Part shown: one piece after another, positions 8,440-17,302 of the stretch | Layout: the number at the start of each line of letters is the position of its first letter | Numbering within the stretch: position 1 is the first letter of the stretch | Assembly: GCF_001854325.1 (NCBI RefSeq) | Contig: NZ_CP017755.1 | Span: forward strand, 992,001-1,056,000 | DNA: 64,000 bases | Direction: 5' to 3' | From: Cupriavidus malaysiensis | Lineage (GTDB): Bacteria > Pseudomonadota > Gammaproteobacteria > Burkholderiales > Burkholderiaceae | Program-made: the position numbers and the translations under genes | Notes under the pieces: model-generated | Database searches by the model: none | Seen by the model: only the letters and a program-made list of their open reading frames with translations | What the model was told of the DNA's origin: nothing

Positions 8440-9687
8440 GTGACGAACCAAGAGCAATCCCAGGATCTCGACTTCCCGCTGGAAGGCGTGCGTGTACTCG
8501 ACCTGTCGCGCGTGTTCGCGGGGCCGCTGTGCGGCCAGGTGCTGGCCGACTTCGGCGCCGAGGTGATCAAGGTCGAGCACCCTGGCCGCGGCGACGATAC
8601 GCGTGACTGGGGCATGCGCATCGGCAAGACCGAGACCACCTACTACAACAGCATGAACCGCAACAAGCGGTCGATCACGCTGGACCTGCAGAGCCCGGAA
8701 GGCGTGCAGATCGTCTATGACCTGCTGCCGCAGTTCGACGTGGTGATCCACAACTTCAAGACCGGCGGCGCCGAGAAGCTGGGCCTGGGCTATGCGCAGC
8801 TCAAGGCGATCAAGCCGGAGCTGATCTACTGCGCGGTGTCGGGCTACGACAGCAGCGGCCCGGAGGCCAAGCGGCCGGGCTACGACCTGGTCATCCAGGG
8901 CGAGGCCGGCCTGATGGCGCTGAACGGCGAGGCCAGCCAGCCGCCGCTGAAGTTCGGCGTGGCGGTGGTGGACCTGATGACCGGCATGTACGCCGCGCAG
9001 GCCGTGCTGGCGGCGCTGTTCCGCCGCGAGCGCACCGGCAAGGGCCGCCTGATCGAGATGGCGCTGTACGACTGCGGCGTCATGGTGACCGGCTATTACG
9101 GCCTCGATGCCATGCTGCTGGGCCGCGATCCGGCGCGCTATGGCAATGCCCACCCGTCCATCGTGCCCTACGGCATGTTCGATGCCGCGGACGGTCCGCT
9201 GATCATCGCGGTGGGCAACAACAGCCAGTTCGAGAAATTCTGCCGCCAGGTGGTCGAGCGCCCCGACATCGTCGAGGACCCGCGCTATGCCACCAACGTG
9301 GAGCGGGCCCGGAACCGTGAGACGCTGACACCGCTGATCACCGGCGTGATCCGCGGCTTCGCCCGCGACGTGCTGCTGGAGCGCATGTCGGCCTGCGGCA
9401 TCCCCTGCGGCAAGGTGGCGGGGCTGCACGAGGCGCTGACCAGCGAGCGCACCCGCCGCGGCGGCCTGCTGCGCGAGATGCCGCATCCGGTGGCGGGCAG
9501 CACGCATGTGTTCGCGCCGCCGTACCGGCTGGACGGCCAGCGCCTGCCGATCCGCAGCGCGCCGCCGACGCTGGGCGAGGGCACGCGCGCGGTGCTGCAG
9601 CAACTGCTGTCGCTGAGCGACGCGCAATTGCAGGACCTGCAGGCGCGCGGCGTGCTGACGCTGCCGGAGGGCCAGGCGGGCGCCTGA
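8440..9687 (+). CDS. CaiB/BaiF-type (class III) CoA-transferase
   Basis: 415 aa, GTG start at 8440 after a GGAG site. It has the class III pattern GVRVLDLSRVFAGPLCGQVL, LADFGAEVIKVEHPGRGDDTR, MNRNKRSITLDLQ and the substrate-loop region GYDLVIQGEAGLMALNGE. It is separated from the SDR by 177 bp, so it may have its own promoter. Second of three CoA-transferases in the first 22 kb, none closely similar. Together with the thiolase and SDR it probably activates and shortens an unidentified carboxylic acid. Confidence 0.9.
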   Translation: MTNQEQSQDLDFPLEGVRVLDLSRVFAGPLCGQVLADFGAEVIKVEHPGRGDDTRDWGMRIGKTETTYYNSMNRNKRSITLDLQSPEGVQIVYDLLPQFDVVIHNFKTGGAEKLGLGYAQLKAIKPELIYCAVSGYDSSGPEAKRPGYDLVIQGEAGLMALNGEASQPPLKFGVAVVDLMTGMYAAQAVLAALFRRERTGKGRLIEMALYDCGVMVTGYYGLDAMLLGRDPARYGNAHPSIVPYGMFDAADGPLIIAVGNNSQFEKFCRQVVERPDIVEDPRYATNVERARNRETLTPLITGVIRGFARDVLLERMSACGIPCGKVAGLHEALTSERTRRGGLLREMPHPVAGSTHVFAPPYRLDGQRLPIRSAPPTLGEGTRAVLQQLLSLSDAQLQDLQARGVLTLPEGQAGA

Positions 9688-9710
9688 GGGCCCGCTTGCG
9701 GACCGCCTTG

Positions 9711-9756
9711 GCGTCGGTCCGTGCGTCGGTCCGTGCGTCGGTCCGTGCGTCGGTCC
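9711..9756. repeat. 12-bp tandem repeat (about 3.8 copies)
   Basis: GTGCGTCGGTCC repeats exactly from 9721 to 9756, preceded by a 10-base partial copy. It lies between the convergent CoA-transferase and flavin reductase stops, so length change would not alter either protein. Confidence 0.85.
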
Positions 9757-9773
9757 ATGCGGCGCCGCGCGCC

Positions 9774-10415
9774 CTACATCTCATCGATCGCTGTCGACAG
9801 GCTGGCCACGCCGGCGTCCGCATCCCGCTCCAGCGAGAAGCGGTCGCGCGTGGTCACGTAGAAGCTGGCGCCGAAGCGACCGACCGGGAAGTAGTCCTGC
9901 AGGCGCACGCGCCAGCGCTCGGTGTCGATCAGGCCGTCGCGCGCATGCAGGTGCAGCACGCGCCCGATGAAGATCTGCCGGCTGGCGGTCTCCAGCGTTT
10001 CCCACAGCGTGCATTCGAAGGCCACCGGCGCCTCGGCGATGCGCGGCGGCGCCACTTGCGCGCAGGGGGCCGGCGTCAGTCCCGCGCGCGCCAGCTCGCT
10101 GACGTGCGGCGGCAGCCGCTCGCCGCACTGGTGCATCTTGTTCGCCATCGCTTCGTCGCTCAGGTGCACGACGAATTCGCCGCTGCGCACGATATTGGCC
10201 GCCGTGTCCTTGAGCGAGCCGTCGGCCAGGCGATTGACGCTGATCATGACGATCGGCGGCTCCTCCCCCAGCATGTTGAACATGGAGAAGGGCGCGGCAT
10301 TGGCCGTGCCGTCGGCGCCGAGCGTGGTGACCAGCGCGATCGGGCGCGGCACGATCAGGCTCGCCATCAGCTTGTAGCGCTGGTACTCGGTCAGGGTGCT
10401 GAAATCGATTTCCAT
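9774..10415 (-). CDS. Flavin reductase family protein (FMN-binding split barrel)
   Basis: 213 aa. It starts YKLMASLIVPRPIALVTTLG, followed by ANAAPFSMFNMLGEEPPIVMIS and DTAANIVRSGEFVVHLSDE, the conserved order of the flavoprotein/flavin-reductase split barrel. Such proteins bind FMN and either reduce flavin for a partner monooxygenase or act as small FMN oxidoreductases. No monooxygenase partner is visible nearby. Last gene of a minus-strand unit with the GntR regulator (29 bp upstream) and the polysaccharide deacetylase, so it may act on the same substrate. Confidence 0.88.
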   Translation of the reverse strand: MEIDFSTLTEYQRYKLMASLIVPRPIALVTTLGADGTANAAPFSMFNMLGEEPPIVMISVNRLADGSLKDTAANIVRSGEFVVHLSDEAMANKMHQCGERLPPHVSELARAGLTPAPCAQVAPPRIAEAPVAFECTLWETLETASRQIFIGRVLHLHARDGLIDTERWRVRLQDYFPVGRFGASFYVTTRDRFSLERDADAGVASLSTAIDEM

Positions 10416-10444
10416 GGGGTTTCCCGTGCGTGGCCGGCACGTGC

Positions 10445-11227
10445 CTACTGCTTGCCCTGCTGCGGCAGGCCCAGCATCTGGGCCAGGCTCTTCTCGCCCT
10501 TCATGCGCGAGGTTTCGATCCGCTGCTCGAGTTCGAGCAGGTGGGCCTCCATCCGTGCCACCGCGCCGGCAGCGTCACCAGCTTCGATGGCGGCGACGAT
10601 GGCGGCATGCTCATCATGTTCGCAGGGGGCGTGCCCGGGCGGCTCGTAGAGGCCGACGATCAGCGAGCAGCGCGAGACCAGTTCGGTCAGATAGCGCTGC
10701 AGCACCGGGTTGCGCGCCAGCGCGGCGATGCGCAGGTGGAAGCCGCTGGCCAGCCGCGCCCAGGAAGGCTGGTCGAAGCGGTGCATGGCGTCGTGTTCCT
10801 CGTCGAGCTGCCGGCGCAGCTCGCGCAGGTCGTCCGCGTTCACGCGCGACACGGCCAATTCCACCAGCACCCGTTCCATGGCGCGGCGGGCTTCGAAGAT
10901 CTGGCGGGTTTCCTCGGGCGTCGGCTCGGCGATCACCGCGCCCTTGTTGGGGCGCAGCGCCACGATGCCGTCGTGGGCGAGCTTTTCCAGCACGCGCCGC
11001 ACCACGGCGCGGCCGACGCCGAACAACTGGCACAGCTCCGGCTCCGGCAGCTTGGTGCCGGGCACCAGGCGGTGATTGAGGACGCCGTCGAAAATGGTCT
11101 GGTAGATGCGCGCGTCGGCGTCGCGCGCCTCCGTTTCCGCTTGTTCGGCGGCGGGCGCCTGCTGTGCGGCGCGGGTCTTCTTCACGGGGGAGGAGGGCAT
11201 GGGAGCGAGCGGGCAATCGATGGCCAT
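10445..11227 (-). CDS. GntR-family regulator, FadR/FCD subfamily
   Basis: 260 aa. Residues ~38-105 form the winged helix (YQTIFDGVLNHRLVPGTKLPEPELCQLFGVGRAVVRRVLEKLAHDGIVAL) ending with the NKGAVIAEPT wing. The rest is an all-helical FCD effector domain with metal-type histidines (FHLRIAALARN, ...HDEHAAIVAAIEAGDAAGA). The start is uncertain: ATG 11227 or ATG 11200, neither with a strong ribosome site. It lies 4 bp after the deacetylase stop and is co-transcribed with it, divergent from the Liv-type importer, so it may control both sides. Confidence 0.88.
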   Translation of the reverse strand: MAIDCPLAPMPSSPVKKTRAAQQAPAAEQAETEARDADARIYQTIFDGVLNHRLVPGTKLPEPELCQLFGVGRAVVRRVLEKLAHDGIVALRPNKGAVIAEPTPEETRQIFEARRAMERVLVELAVSRVNADDLRELRRQLDEEHDAMHRFDQPSWARLASGFHLRIAALARNPVLQRYLTELVSRCSLIVGLYEPPGHAPCEHDEHAAIVAAIEAGDAAGAVARMEAHLLELEQRIETSRMKGEKSLAQMLGLPQQGKQ

Positions 11228-11231
11228 GATG

Positions 11232-12239
11232 TTAGCGTGACGCGGCCAGGGCAGTGAACGGTGCGCCCGCGTCCTGCGCCGGCGGCTGGGCCTCCATGGC
11301 GGCGCAGATGGCGCCGGGCGTGGTCATCCAGATGTCGCCGCGGTCGCGGTGCGCGGCGATGTGCGCCAGTGCGCGGCGCAGGTGGCGCAGGCGGTAAGGC
11401 TGGCCGACCAGGTAGGGATGCAGCGCGATGCCCATCACCAGCGGCTGCGGATGGCGGGCATGGCCGGCCTGCGCCAGCATCTCGTCGAAGTGGTCGATGA
11501 TCATGTCGGCGAAGGCCGCGCCGTCGAGTTGGCGCGCCACGATCATGGGGATGTCGTTGAGTTCCTGTGGGTAGGGAATGGCCCACAGCGGACCGCCGCG
11601 GGTCTGCATCGGCACCGGCCGGTCGTCGTGGCACCAGTTCAGCGTGTAGCGGTAGCCGCATTCGGCCAACAGGTCCGGTGTGGCCATCGTCTCCGAGATC
11701 CAGGGCGACAGCCAGCCTGCCGGGGCCTGCCCGCTGTGCGCGCGGATGCGCTCACGGCAGTGGCGCAGCAGCGCGCGCTCGCCGGCTTCGTCGAGTTCGC
11801 TCTGGCGGCAGGCATTGGTATGGCCATGGCCGATCAGTTCATCGCCGCGCGCCAGGCAGGCATCGAGCACCTCGGGGCAGTGATCGTACAGCGCGGTGTT
11901 CAGCAGCACGCCGGCCGGCATGGCGAACTGGTCGAACAGCTCCAGGCAGCGCCACACGCCGACCCGGTTGCCGTATTCGCGCCAGCTGTAGTTGAGCACG
12001 TCCGGCTGGGGCGACACGGGGCCCAGGCTGGCACCCAGGCCCTCGCCGAAGGCGAAGTGCTCGATATTGAAGCCCAGGTAGACCGCCAGGCGGGCGCCGC
12101 CAGGCCAGCGGAAGGCATCGGCGTCTGTGATCGGGCGGTAGGGAAAGCGGCCGTGGCTGCGCAGCGGGCCGAACTGCGGTGCGGGTGCGGGTGCGGCATG
12201 TGGTCGTGGTGTCGCCGGCGGACTCGGATGGTGCGTCAT
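11232..12239 (-). CDS. Polysaccharide deacetylase family protein (PuuE/allantoinase-like)
   Basis: 335 aa. ATG 12239 is preferred over the longer open frame (to 12428), which has only low-complexity sequence upstream. The NodB-type deacetylase fold is seen in ALYDHCPEVLDACLARGDELIGHGHTN (metal-binding His) and GWLSPWISETMATPDLLAECGYRY. The NWCHDDRPVPMQTRGGPLWAIPYPQELND block and the LHPYLVGQPYRLRHL tail match the allantoinase/PuuE-like branch, which hydrolyses small amides and ureides rather than polymers. With the divergent amino-acid-type importer and the gamma-glutamyltransferase, an amide nitrogen source is the most natural substrate (inference). Confidence 0.85.
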   Translation of the reverse strand: MTHHPSPPATPRPHAAPAPAPQFGPLRSHGRFPYRPITDADAFRWPGGARLAVYLGFNIEHFAFGEGLGASLGPVSPQPDVLNYSWREYGNRVGVWRCLELFDQFAMPAGVLLNTALYDHCPEVLDACLARGDELIGHGHTNACRQSELDEAGERALLRHCRERIRAHSGQAPAGWLSPWISETMATPDLLAECGYRYTLNWCHDDRPVPMQTRGGPLWAIPYPQELNDIPMIVARQLDGAAFADMIIDHFDEMLAQAGHARHPQPLVMGIALHPYLVGQPYRLRHLRRALAHIAAHRDRGDIWMTTPGAICAAMEAQPPAQDAGAPFTALAASR

Positions 12240-12382
12240 GGACGTTTGCCTTTCTTCCTTTCTTCGCTTGCAGGGTGTCGGGGTCCGGCGGGGTGGGCGG
12301 AACCATTGCGGGGAACGCCTGCCCCGACTTGCGGCGCCGCGCACCGCGCTCGTGCAAGAGCCTGGCCGCGCATCGCAATCCG

Positions 12383-12401
12383 GAACGATGTCGGATCGTT
12401 C
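12383..12401. promoter_or_regulatory. Dyad, candidate operator or enhancer
   Basis: Arms GAACGAT and ATCGTTC are exact complements around GTCGG. It lies about 75 bp upstream of the sigma-54-like promoter and 144 bp upstream of the deacetylase start. It could be a target of the GntR/FCD regulator or an activator site for the sigma-54 promoter. Confidence 0.45.
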
Positions 12402-12475
12402 GCAAAAAGCAGGCCAGATCGTCTGCATATAGCCGTAGAGATCGTCATCTGATCAGTTTCCGTTTCGCGTGCAGA

Positions 12476-12492
12476 TTGGCATGGCTCTTGCA
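12476..12492 (+). promoter_or_regulatory. Sigma-54-type -24/-12 promoter
   Basis: TTGGCATGGCTCTTGCA fits the YTGGCACGRNNNTTGCW consensus with a single mismatch (T for C), and the GG-to-GC spacing is correct. The predicted start is near 12504, giving a ~65-nt leader before the binding-protein ATG at 12570. This suggests RpoN-dependent, activator-driven (possibly nitrogen-controlled) expression of the importer. Confidence 0.6.
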
Positions 12493-12569
12493 ATCGATGG
12501 GCCTGTACCAGGGCGGCGCCTGCCGTCCTGCCGCATCCACTCATCGTGCAGACGCCTCCGGAGAACCCC

Positions 12570-13745
12570 ATGCCCCGTCCCCAACGCCGTGCCCTCTTGC
12601 TTGCCGCCGCCGCGGCCTGTGTGCTGCCTGCCTTGCGGGCGCAGGCGGCCGAGCCGATCAAGATCGGCCTGATCACCGCGCTGTCCGGCCAGTCCGCCCG
12701 TGCCGGCGAGGCGCTGACGCGCGGCATGACGGTCGCCATCGACGAGATCAACGCCAAGGGCGGCCTGCTCGGCGGCCGCAGGCTCGAACTGGTGCGGCGC
12801 GACGACGAGGGCAATCCCGCCAAGGGCGTGCTGGCTGCGCGCGAGCTGATCTACAAGGAGAAGGTCGCGGTGCTGTTCGGCGGCCTCGACACGCCGGTGT
12901 CGATGGCGATCGTGCCGATCGCCAACCAGGAGAAGGTGCCCTTCATGGGCCCGTGGGCCGCCGGTACCGCGATCACCCGCAACGGCGCCAATCCCAACTA
13001 TGCCTTCCGTGTCTCGGCGGTCGACGAGGTGGTCGACAAGGCCATGCTGCAGTACGCACAGAAGGCTTTCGGCGCGAGCCGGCCAGGCCTGATCCTGGTC
13101 AACAACCCGTGGGGCGAGTCGAACGAGAAGGGCATCGTGGCAGCGCTGGCGGCCAAGGGCGCCAAGCCCGCCGGGGTGGAGAAGTTCGAGGCCAGCGATG
13201 TCGACGTGGTGCCGCAGCTCGGCCGGCTCAAGGCCGCCGGCGCCGATGTGCTGTTGCTGGTGGGCAACGTGGGCCCGTCGGCGCAGGTGGTGAAATCGCT
13301 CGACCGCATGGGCTGGAAGGTGCCGGTGGTCTCGCACTGGGGCCCGGCGGGCGGCCGTTTCACCGAGCTGGCCGGCCCCAATGCCAGGAACGTGCACTTC
13401 GTGCAGACCTACAGCTTCTTCGGGCCGCAGACCCCGGTCAGCACGCGCGTGGTGGCCGAGCTGAAGGCCAGGTACGGTGACATCAAGGGCCCGGACGACA
13501 TCACGCCTGCCGTGGGCGTGGCCAACGCCTATGACGCGACCCGGCTGGCGGCACTGGCCATCGCCCGCGCCGGCAGCACGCAGGGCGATGCGGTGCGCGA
13601 GGGCTTCTACAAGATCGACCGCTACGAAGGCCTGATCAAGACCTATGTGAAGCCCTTCACGCCGCAGGCCCACGACGCGCTGTCGGAGAACGACTACGTA
13701 TGGGCGCAGTTCATCGACAACCGTATCGTGCCGGTGGGCAGGTAA
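12570..13745 (+). CDS. Branched-chain amino acid-type ABC transporter substrate-binding protein
   Basis: 391 aa periplasmic protein. Start ATG 12570 follows CCGGAG; an in-frame GTG at 12546 is less likely. The Sec signal RRALLLAAAAACVLPALRAQAA ends before EPIKIGLITALSGQSARAGE, the usual LivJ-type opening. DEINAKGGLLGGRRLELVRRDDEGNPAKGVLAARELI and a Tyr/Asp ligand pocket late in the protein (VGVANAYDATRLAALAIARAG) fit peripla_BP_6. Ligands of this family include branched amino acids, amides, urea and aromatic acids; the exact one cannot be read. First gene of the sigma-54-preceded operon. Confidence 0.92.
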   Translation: MPRPQRRALLLAAAAACVLPALRAQAAEPIKIGLITALSGQSARAGEALTRGMTVAIDEINAKGGLLGGRRLELVRRDDEGNPAKGVLAARELIYKEKVAVLFGGLDTPVSMAIVPIANQEKVPFMGPWAAGTAITRNGANPNYAFRVSAVDEVVDKAMLQYAQKAFGASRPGLILVNNPWGESNEKGIVAALAAKGAKPAGVEKFEASDVDVVPQLGRLKAAGADVLLLVGNVGPSAQVVKSLDRMGWKVPVVSHWGPAGGRFTELAGPNARNVHFVQTYSFFGPQTPVSTRVVAELKARYGDIKGPDDITPAVGVANAYDATRLAALAIARAGSTQGDAVREGFYKIDRYEGLIKTYVKPFTPQAHDALSENDYVWAQFIDNRIVPVGR

Positions 13746-13783
13746 GGCAGGCCGGCCGCTTCCGGCAGCGACGAGGTTTCTCC

Positions 13784-14662
13784 ATGCTTTGGATTTCCGC
13801 CCTGATCAGCGGGCTCGGCCTGGGCAGCATGTACGGGCTGATGGCGCTGGGCTTCCATCTCACCCACGCGGTGTCCGCCACCGTCAACTTCGCCCAGGGC
13901 AGCTCGATGATGCTGGGGGCGGTGCTGACCTACACCTTCGCGCAGACGCTTGGCTGGCCGATGCCGCTGGCCATGCTGCTGGCCCTGGCGCTGTGCGCGC
14001 TGTACGGGCTGGCGGTCGAGTTCCTGGCGGTGCGGCCGTTCGCCAGCCGCGGCTCCGATGCCTGGCTGATGGCCACGGTGGCACTGGGCATCGTGCTCGA
14101 CAACGTGGTGCTGCTGGCCTTCGGCAGCGAGCCGCGCAGCCTGCCGTCCCCGCTGGCCACGCAATCGCTGCAGCTCGGCGCCACCGGCGTCGGCGTCTAT
14201 CCGCTGCAGCTGGTGATCCCCGTGGTGGGGCTGGCGCTGGCCGGGCTGCTGCACTGGGCGCTGCGCCGTTCGCGCTGGGGCGTCGCCATGCTGGCGGTGG
14301 TGCAGAACCGCGACGCCGCGCGCCTGATGGCCATCCCCATCCGGCGCACCGTGGCCGGCGCCTTCGCGCTGTCGACGCTGCTGGCGGGCGTGGCCGGCGT
14401 GCTGATCGCGCCGCTGTTCAACGTGCAGGCCGACATGGGCACGGTGTTCGGCCTCAAGGCTTTCGCCGTGGCCATCCTGGGCGGCCTGTCGAGCGCCTGG
14501 GGCGTGATGGCGGCCGGCCTGCTGTTCGGCCTGGCCGAGGCGCTGGTGACCGCCTGGCTCGGCTCCAGCTACACCCAGATCATCACCTTCGCGCTGGTGA
14601 TCGCGCTGCTGGCGCTGCGGCCGGACGGCCTGTTCGGGCGTGCGGAGGTGCGCAAGGTATGA
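13784..14662 (+). CDS. livH: Branched-chain amino acid-type ABC permease, LivH family
   Basis: 292 aa, about eight hydrophobic helices. Start ATG 13784 (MLWISALISGLGLGSMYGLMALGF); the longer frame from 13700 is intergenic. SATVNFAQGSSMMLGA and the late ILGGLSSAWGVMAAGLLFGLAEAL are the LivH landmarks (the latter is the EAA-like coupling loop). It forms the inner-membrane channel with the LivM part of the next gene, whose start overlaps its stop by 4 bp (ATGA). Confidence 0.9.
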   Translation: MLWISALISGLGLGSMYGLMALGFHLTHAVSATVNFAQGSSMMLGAVLTYTFAQTLGWPMPLAMLLALALCALYGLAVEFLAVRPFASRGSDAWLMATVALGIVLDNVVLLAFGSEPRSLPSPLATQSLQLGATGVGVYPLQLVIPVVGLALAGLLHWALRRSRWGVAMLAVVQNRDAARLMAIPIRRTVAGAFALSTLLAGVAGVLIAPLFNVQADMGTVFGLKAFAVAILGGLSSAWGVMAAGLLFGLAEALVTAWLGSSYTQIITFALVIALLALRPDGLFGRAEVRKV

Positions 14663-17298
14663 GCGATCCGATGCTGTCTTCCCCTTCGTCTCCCTCGTCT
14701 CCCTCGTCTCCGCCTTCCGCCGCGGTGCCGCCGGTGGCATCGTCTGCCGCCAGGCGCGGCGCGCCGCTGCTCGGCCTGGGGTCTGCGGCGCAGGTGGCGG
14801 CCGTGGTGGCCCTGCTGCTGGCCGCCGCGGCGCTGGCGTTGTCGCTGAACGGCTACTTCGTCTTCGTGATCGCCGGGGTGGCCTTGCTGGCGATCTGCGG
14901 CGTGGGCCTGAACCTGCTGCTCGGCCTGAGCGGGCAGGTGTCGTTCGGCCACGTTGGCTTCTATGCGATCGGGGCCTACACCGTGGCCATCCTGACCGGC
15001 CAGGCGGGCTGGAGCTTCTGGGCGGCATGGCCGGCCGCCGCGCTGCTGGCGGGCGCGCTCGGTGCCTTGCTGGCCTTGCCGGCGCTGCGCGTCAAGGGGC
15101 CGGGCCTGGCCATGGTGACCATCGCCTTCGGCTTCATCGTCGAGCACGGCGCGGTCGAGTGGCGCGCGCTGACGGGCGGCCAGAACGGCCTGATGGGCAT
15201 CGCCCAGCCGGCGCTGCCGGGCCTCGGCGGCGGCGAACGCAGCGTGGCGCTGCTCGCGCTGCTGGTGCTGGGCCTGGCGCTCGCCGCCTATGCCCGCATC
15301 GCGCGCGGAAGCTGGGGCGCGGCCATGCGGGCGGTGCGCGACAGCGAGACCGCGGCGGCCTCGATCGGCATCGATCCGCTGGTGGTCAAGACAGTCGCCT
15401 TCGCCGTCTCGGCGGCGCTGGCGGGCCTGGCCGGCGGGTTGTACGCGCCGCTGCAGGGCATGGTCACGCCGGGCATGTTCTCCTTCCTGCAATCGATCCT
15501 GTTCGTGCTGGTGGTGATGATCGGCGGCGCCGGCACGGTGGCCGGGCCGGTGGTCGGCGCCCTGGTGGTGGGCCTGCTGCCGGAACTGCTGTCCAGCCTG
15601 GAGAATCTGCGCCTGTTGTGCTTCGGCCTGCTGCTGCTGGTGGTGCTGTGGGTGGCGCCGGTGGGTGTGGCCGGTGTCGCCGGCGTCCTGCTGGGGCGGC
15701 TGCGGCGGCGCCCGAAGGCCTGGCCCGGAGGCGGCCGCGCCGATGCCGCCGCCGCCAGCCGCCTGCCCGTACGGCCACCGGCCGAGCGCGCGGGGCTGGC
15801 GGCGCGGGGATTGTCGATGGTGTTCGGCGGCGTGCGCGCGGTGGATGCGCTGTCGTTCGAACTGCCGCCCGGCCGGGTGACCAGCCTGATCGGCCCCAAC
15901 GGCGCCGGCAAGTCGACTGTGCTGAACATGCTCTCCGGCTACTACCGCCCGAGCGCTGGCCAGCGCTGGCTGGGCGAACGCGCGCTGCCGGCGCGCGGTG
16001 CCTGCCACAGCGCGCGCCACGGTATCGCGCGGACCTACCAGACCACGCAGCTGTTCGCCGGCATGAGCGCCGCCGACAACGTGGCCATCGCGCTGTCCGG
16101 CGGCCGCCTGGGCAGCCTGCTCGGGGTCACCGGCTTCACCTCGGCGGTGGTGCGCGAGCGGGCCCGCGGGCTGCTGCTGGCCTGCGGCTACACCGGCGAC
16201 CCCGACGTGCGCGCGGCCGACCTGCCCCACGTCGACCGCCGCCTGGTGGAGATCGCGCGGGCGCTGGCCACGCGCCCGGCCGTGCTGCTGCTCGACGAGC
16301 CGGCCGCGGGCCTGTCGCGCGAGGACAAGGTGGCGCTCGGCCGCCTGCTGCGCGCGATCGCCGGCAGCGGCGTAGCGGTCGGGCTGGTCGAGCACGATAT
16401 GTCGCTGGTGATGGACGTATCCGACGGCATCGTGGTGATCGACGCCGGCCAGCGCCTGGCCGTGGGCACGCCGCAGGACGTGCGCGCCGATCCGGTGGTA
16501 CGCCGCGCCTACCTGGGCGATACCGGCGGCGTGCCGGCGCGCGCGCGGCGTGCCGGCACGGGCGAGGGTGCGCCGCCGCGCGAGGCGCTCGGCGTCAGCG
16601 CGCTGCGTACCGGCTATGGCGCCGCGCCGGTGCTGCACGAGGTGGACCTGCAGGTGCGCGAGGGCGAGATGGTGGCGCTGCTCGGCGCCAACGGTGCCGG
16701 CAAGTCGACGCTGATGCGCGCGCTGGCCGGCCTGCACCGCCCGGTGGCGGGCGGCATCGCGTTCGACGGCACGGACCTGGCGCGGCTGGACGCCGCGCGC
16801 GTGGCGGCGCTGGGCGTCGTCCTGGTGCCGGAGGGACGGCAAGTGTTCCCGGAATTGTCCGTGCTCGACAACCTGCGCCTGGGTGCCTTTCCCTCGGGGC
16901 GCCTGCCGCGCGCCGAGACGATGCGGCGCGTGGAAGCGATGTTTGCCCGCTTTCCGCGTCTGCGCGAGCGCCAGCACCAGCGCGCCGGGTTGCTGTCGGG
17001 CGGCGAGCAGCAGATGCTGGCGGTCGCGCGCGGCCTGATGTCGCGGCCCAAGGTGCTGCTGCTGGACGAGCCCTCGCTGGGCCTGGCGCCGAAGATCATC
17101 GAGGAGCTGTTCGCCTCGCTGGATCACCTGCGCGAATCGGCCATCACCATCCTGCTGGTGGACCAGATGGCCGCGCTGGCGCTGTCGCTGGCCGACCGCG
17201 CCTATGTGCTGGAGGAGGGGCGGGTGGTGGCCAGCGGCCCGGCCGGGCAGTTGGCGAGCGACCCGTCGCTGGCGCAGGCCTATCTCGGCGGAGCGTGA
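14659..17298 (+). CDS. Three-domain fusion: LivM permease + LivG ATPase + LivF ATPase
   Basis: 879 aa in one uninterrupted frame. Residues ~45-350 are LivM: hydrophobic helices with LNLLLGLSGQVSFGHVGFYAIGAY and [18 protein letters not shown]. Residues ~380-630 are an ATPase like LivG: Walker A GPNGAGKST at ~412, Walker B LLLDEPAAGLSREDK at ~541, and LVEHDM. Residues ~645-875 are an ATPase like LivF: Walker A GANGAGKST at ~676, signature LLSGGEQQ at ~777, Walker B LLLDEPSLGLAP at ~798. The first ATPase has LPHVDRR where the LSGGQ-type signature belongs, so it may be catalytically degenerate. The N-terminus carries a Ser/Pro tandem repeat (SSP units, 9-bp DNA repeat near 14680-14710). LivM-LivG fusions exist in the family; a triple fusion including LivF is uncommon. 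Confidence 0.9.
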   Translation: MSDPMLSSPSSPSSPSSPPSAAVPPVASSAARRGAPLLGLGSAAQVAAVVALLLAAAALALSLNGYFVFVIAGVALLAICGVGLNLLLGLSGQVSFGHVGFYAIGAYTVAILTGQAGWSFWAAWPAAALLAGALGALLALPALRVKGPGLAMVTIAFGFIVEHGAVEWRALTGGQNGLMGIAQPALPGLGGGERSVALLALLVLGLALAAYARIARGSWGAAMRAVRDSETAAASIGIDPLVVKTVAFAVSAALAGLAGGLYAPLQGMVTPGMFSFLQSILFVLVVMIGGAGTVAGPVVGALVVGLLPELLSSLENLRLLCFGLLLLVVLWVAPVGVAGVAGVLLGRLRRRPKAWPGGGRADAAAASRLPVRPPAERAGLAARGLSMVFGGVRAVDALSFELPPGRVTSLIGPNGAGKSTVLNMLSGYYRPSAGQRWLGERALPARGACHSARHGIARTYQTTQLFAGMSAADNVAIALSGGRLGSLLGVTGFTSAVVRERARGLLLACGYTGDPDVRAADLPHVDRRLVEIARALATRPAVLLLDEPAAGLSREDKVALGRLLRAIAGSGVAVGLVEHDMSLVMDVSDGIVVIDAGQRLAVGTPQDVRADPVVRRAYLGDTGGVPARARRAGTGEGAPPREALGVSALRTGYGAAPVLHEVDLQVREGEMVALLGANGAGKSTLMRALAGLHRPVAGGIAFDGTDLARLDAARVAALGVVLVPEGRQVFPELSVLDNLRLGAFPSGRLPRAETMRRVEAMFARFPRLRERQHQRAGLLSGGEQQMLAVARGLMSRPKVLLLDEPSLGLAPKIIEELFASLDHLRESAITILLVDQMAALALSLADRAYVLEEGRVVASGPAGQLASDPSLAQAYLGGA

Positions 17299-17302
17299 CA
17301 CC

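Larger units (their letters stand above)
12240..12569. other. Divergent regulatory region: deacetylase operon / Liv-type importer
   Basis: 330 bp without a gene. It holds a dyad (12383-12401), the motif GATCGTC twice (around 12417 and 12450) and a sigma-54-type promoter facing the importer (12476-12492). The AT content rises towards the promoter. Confidence 0.6.
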
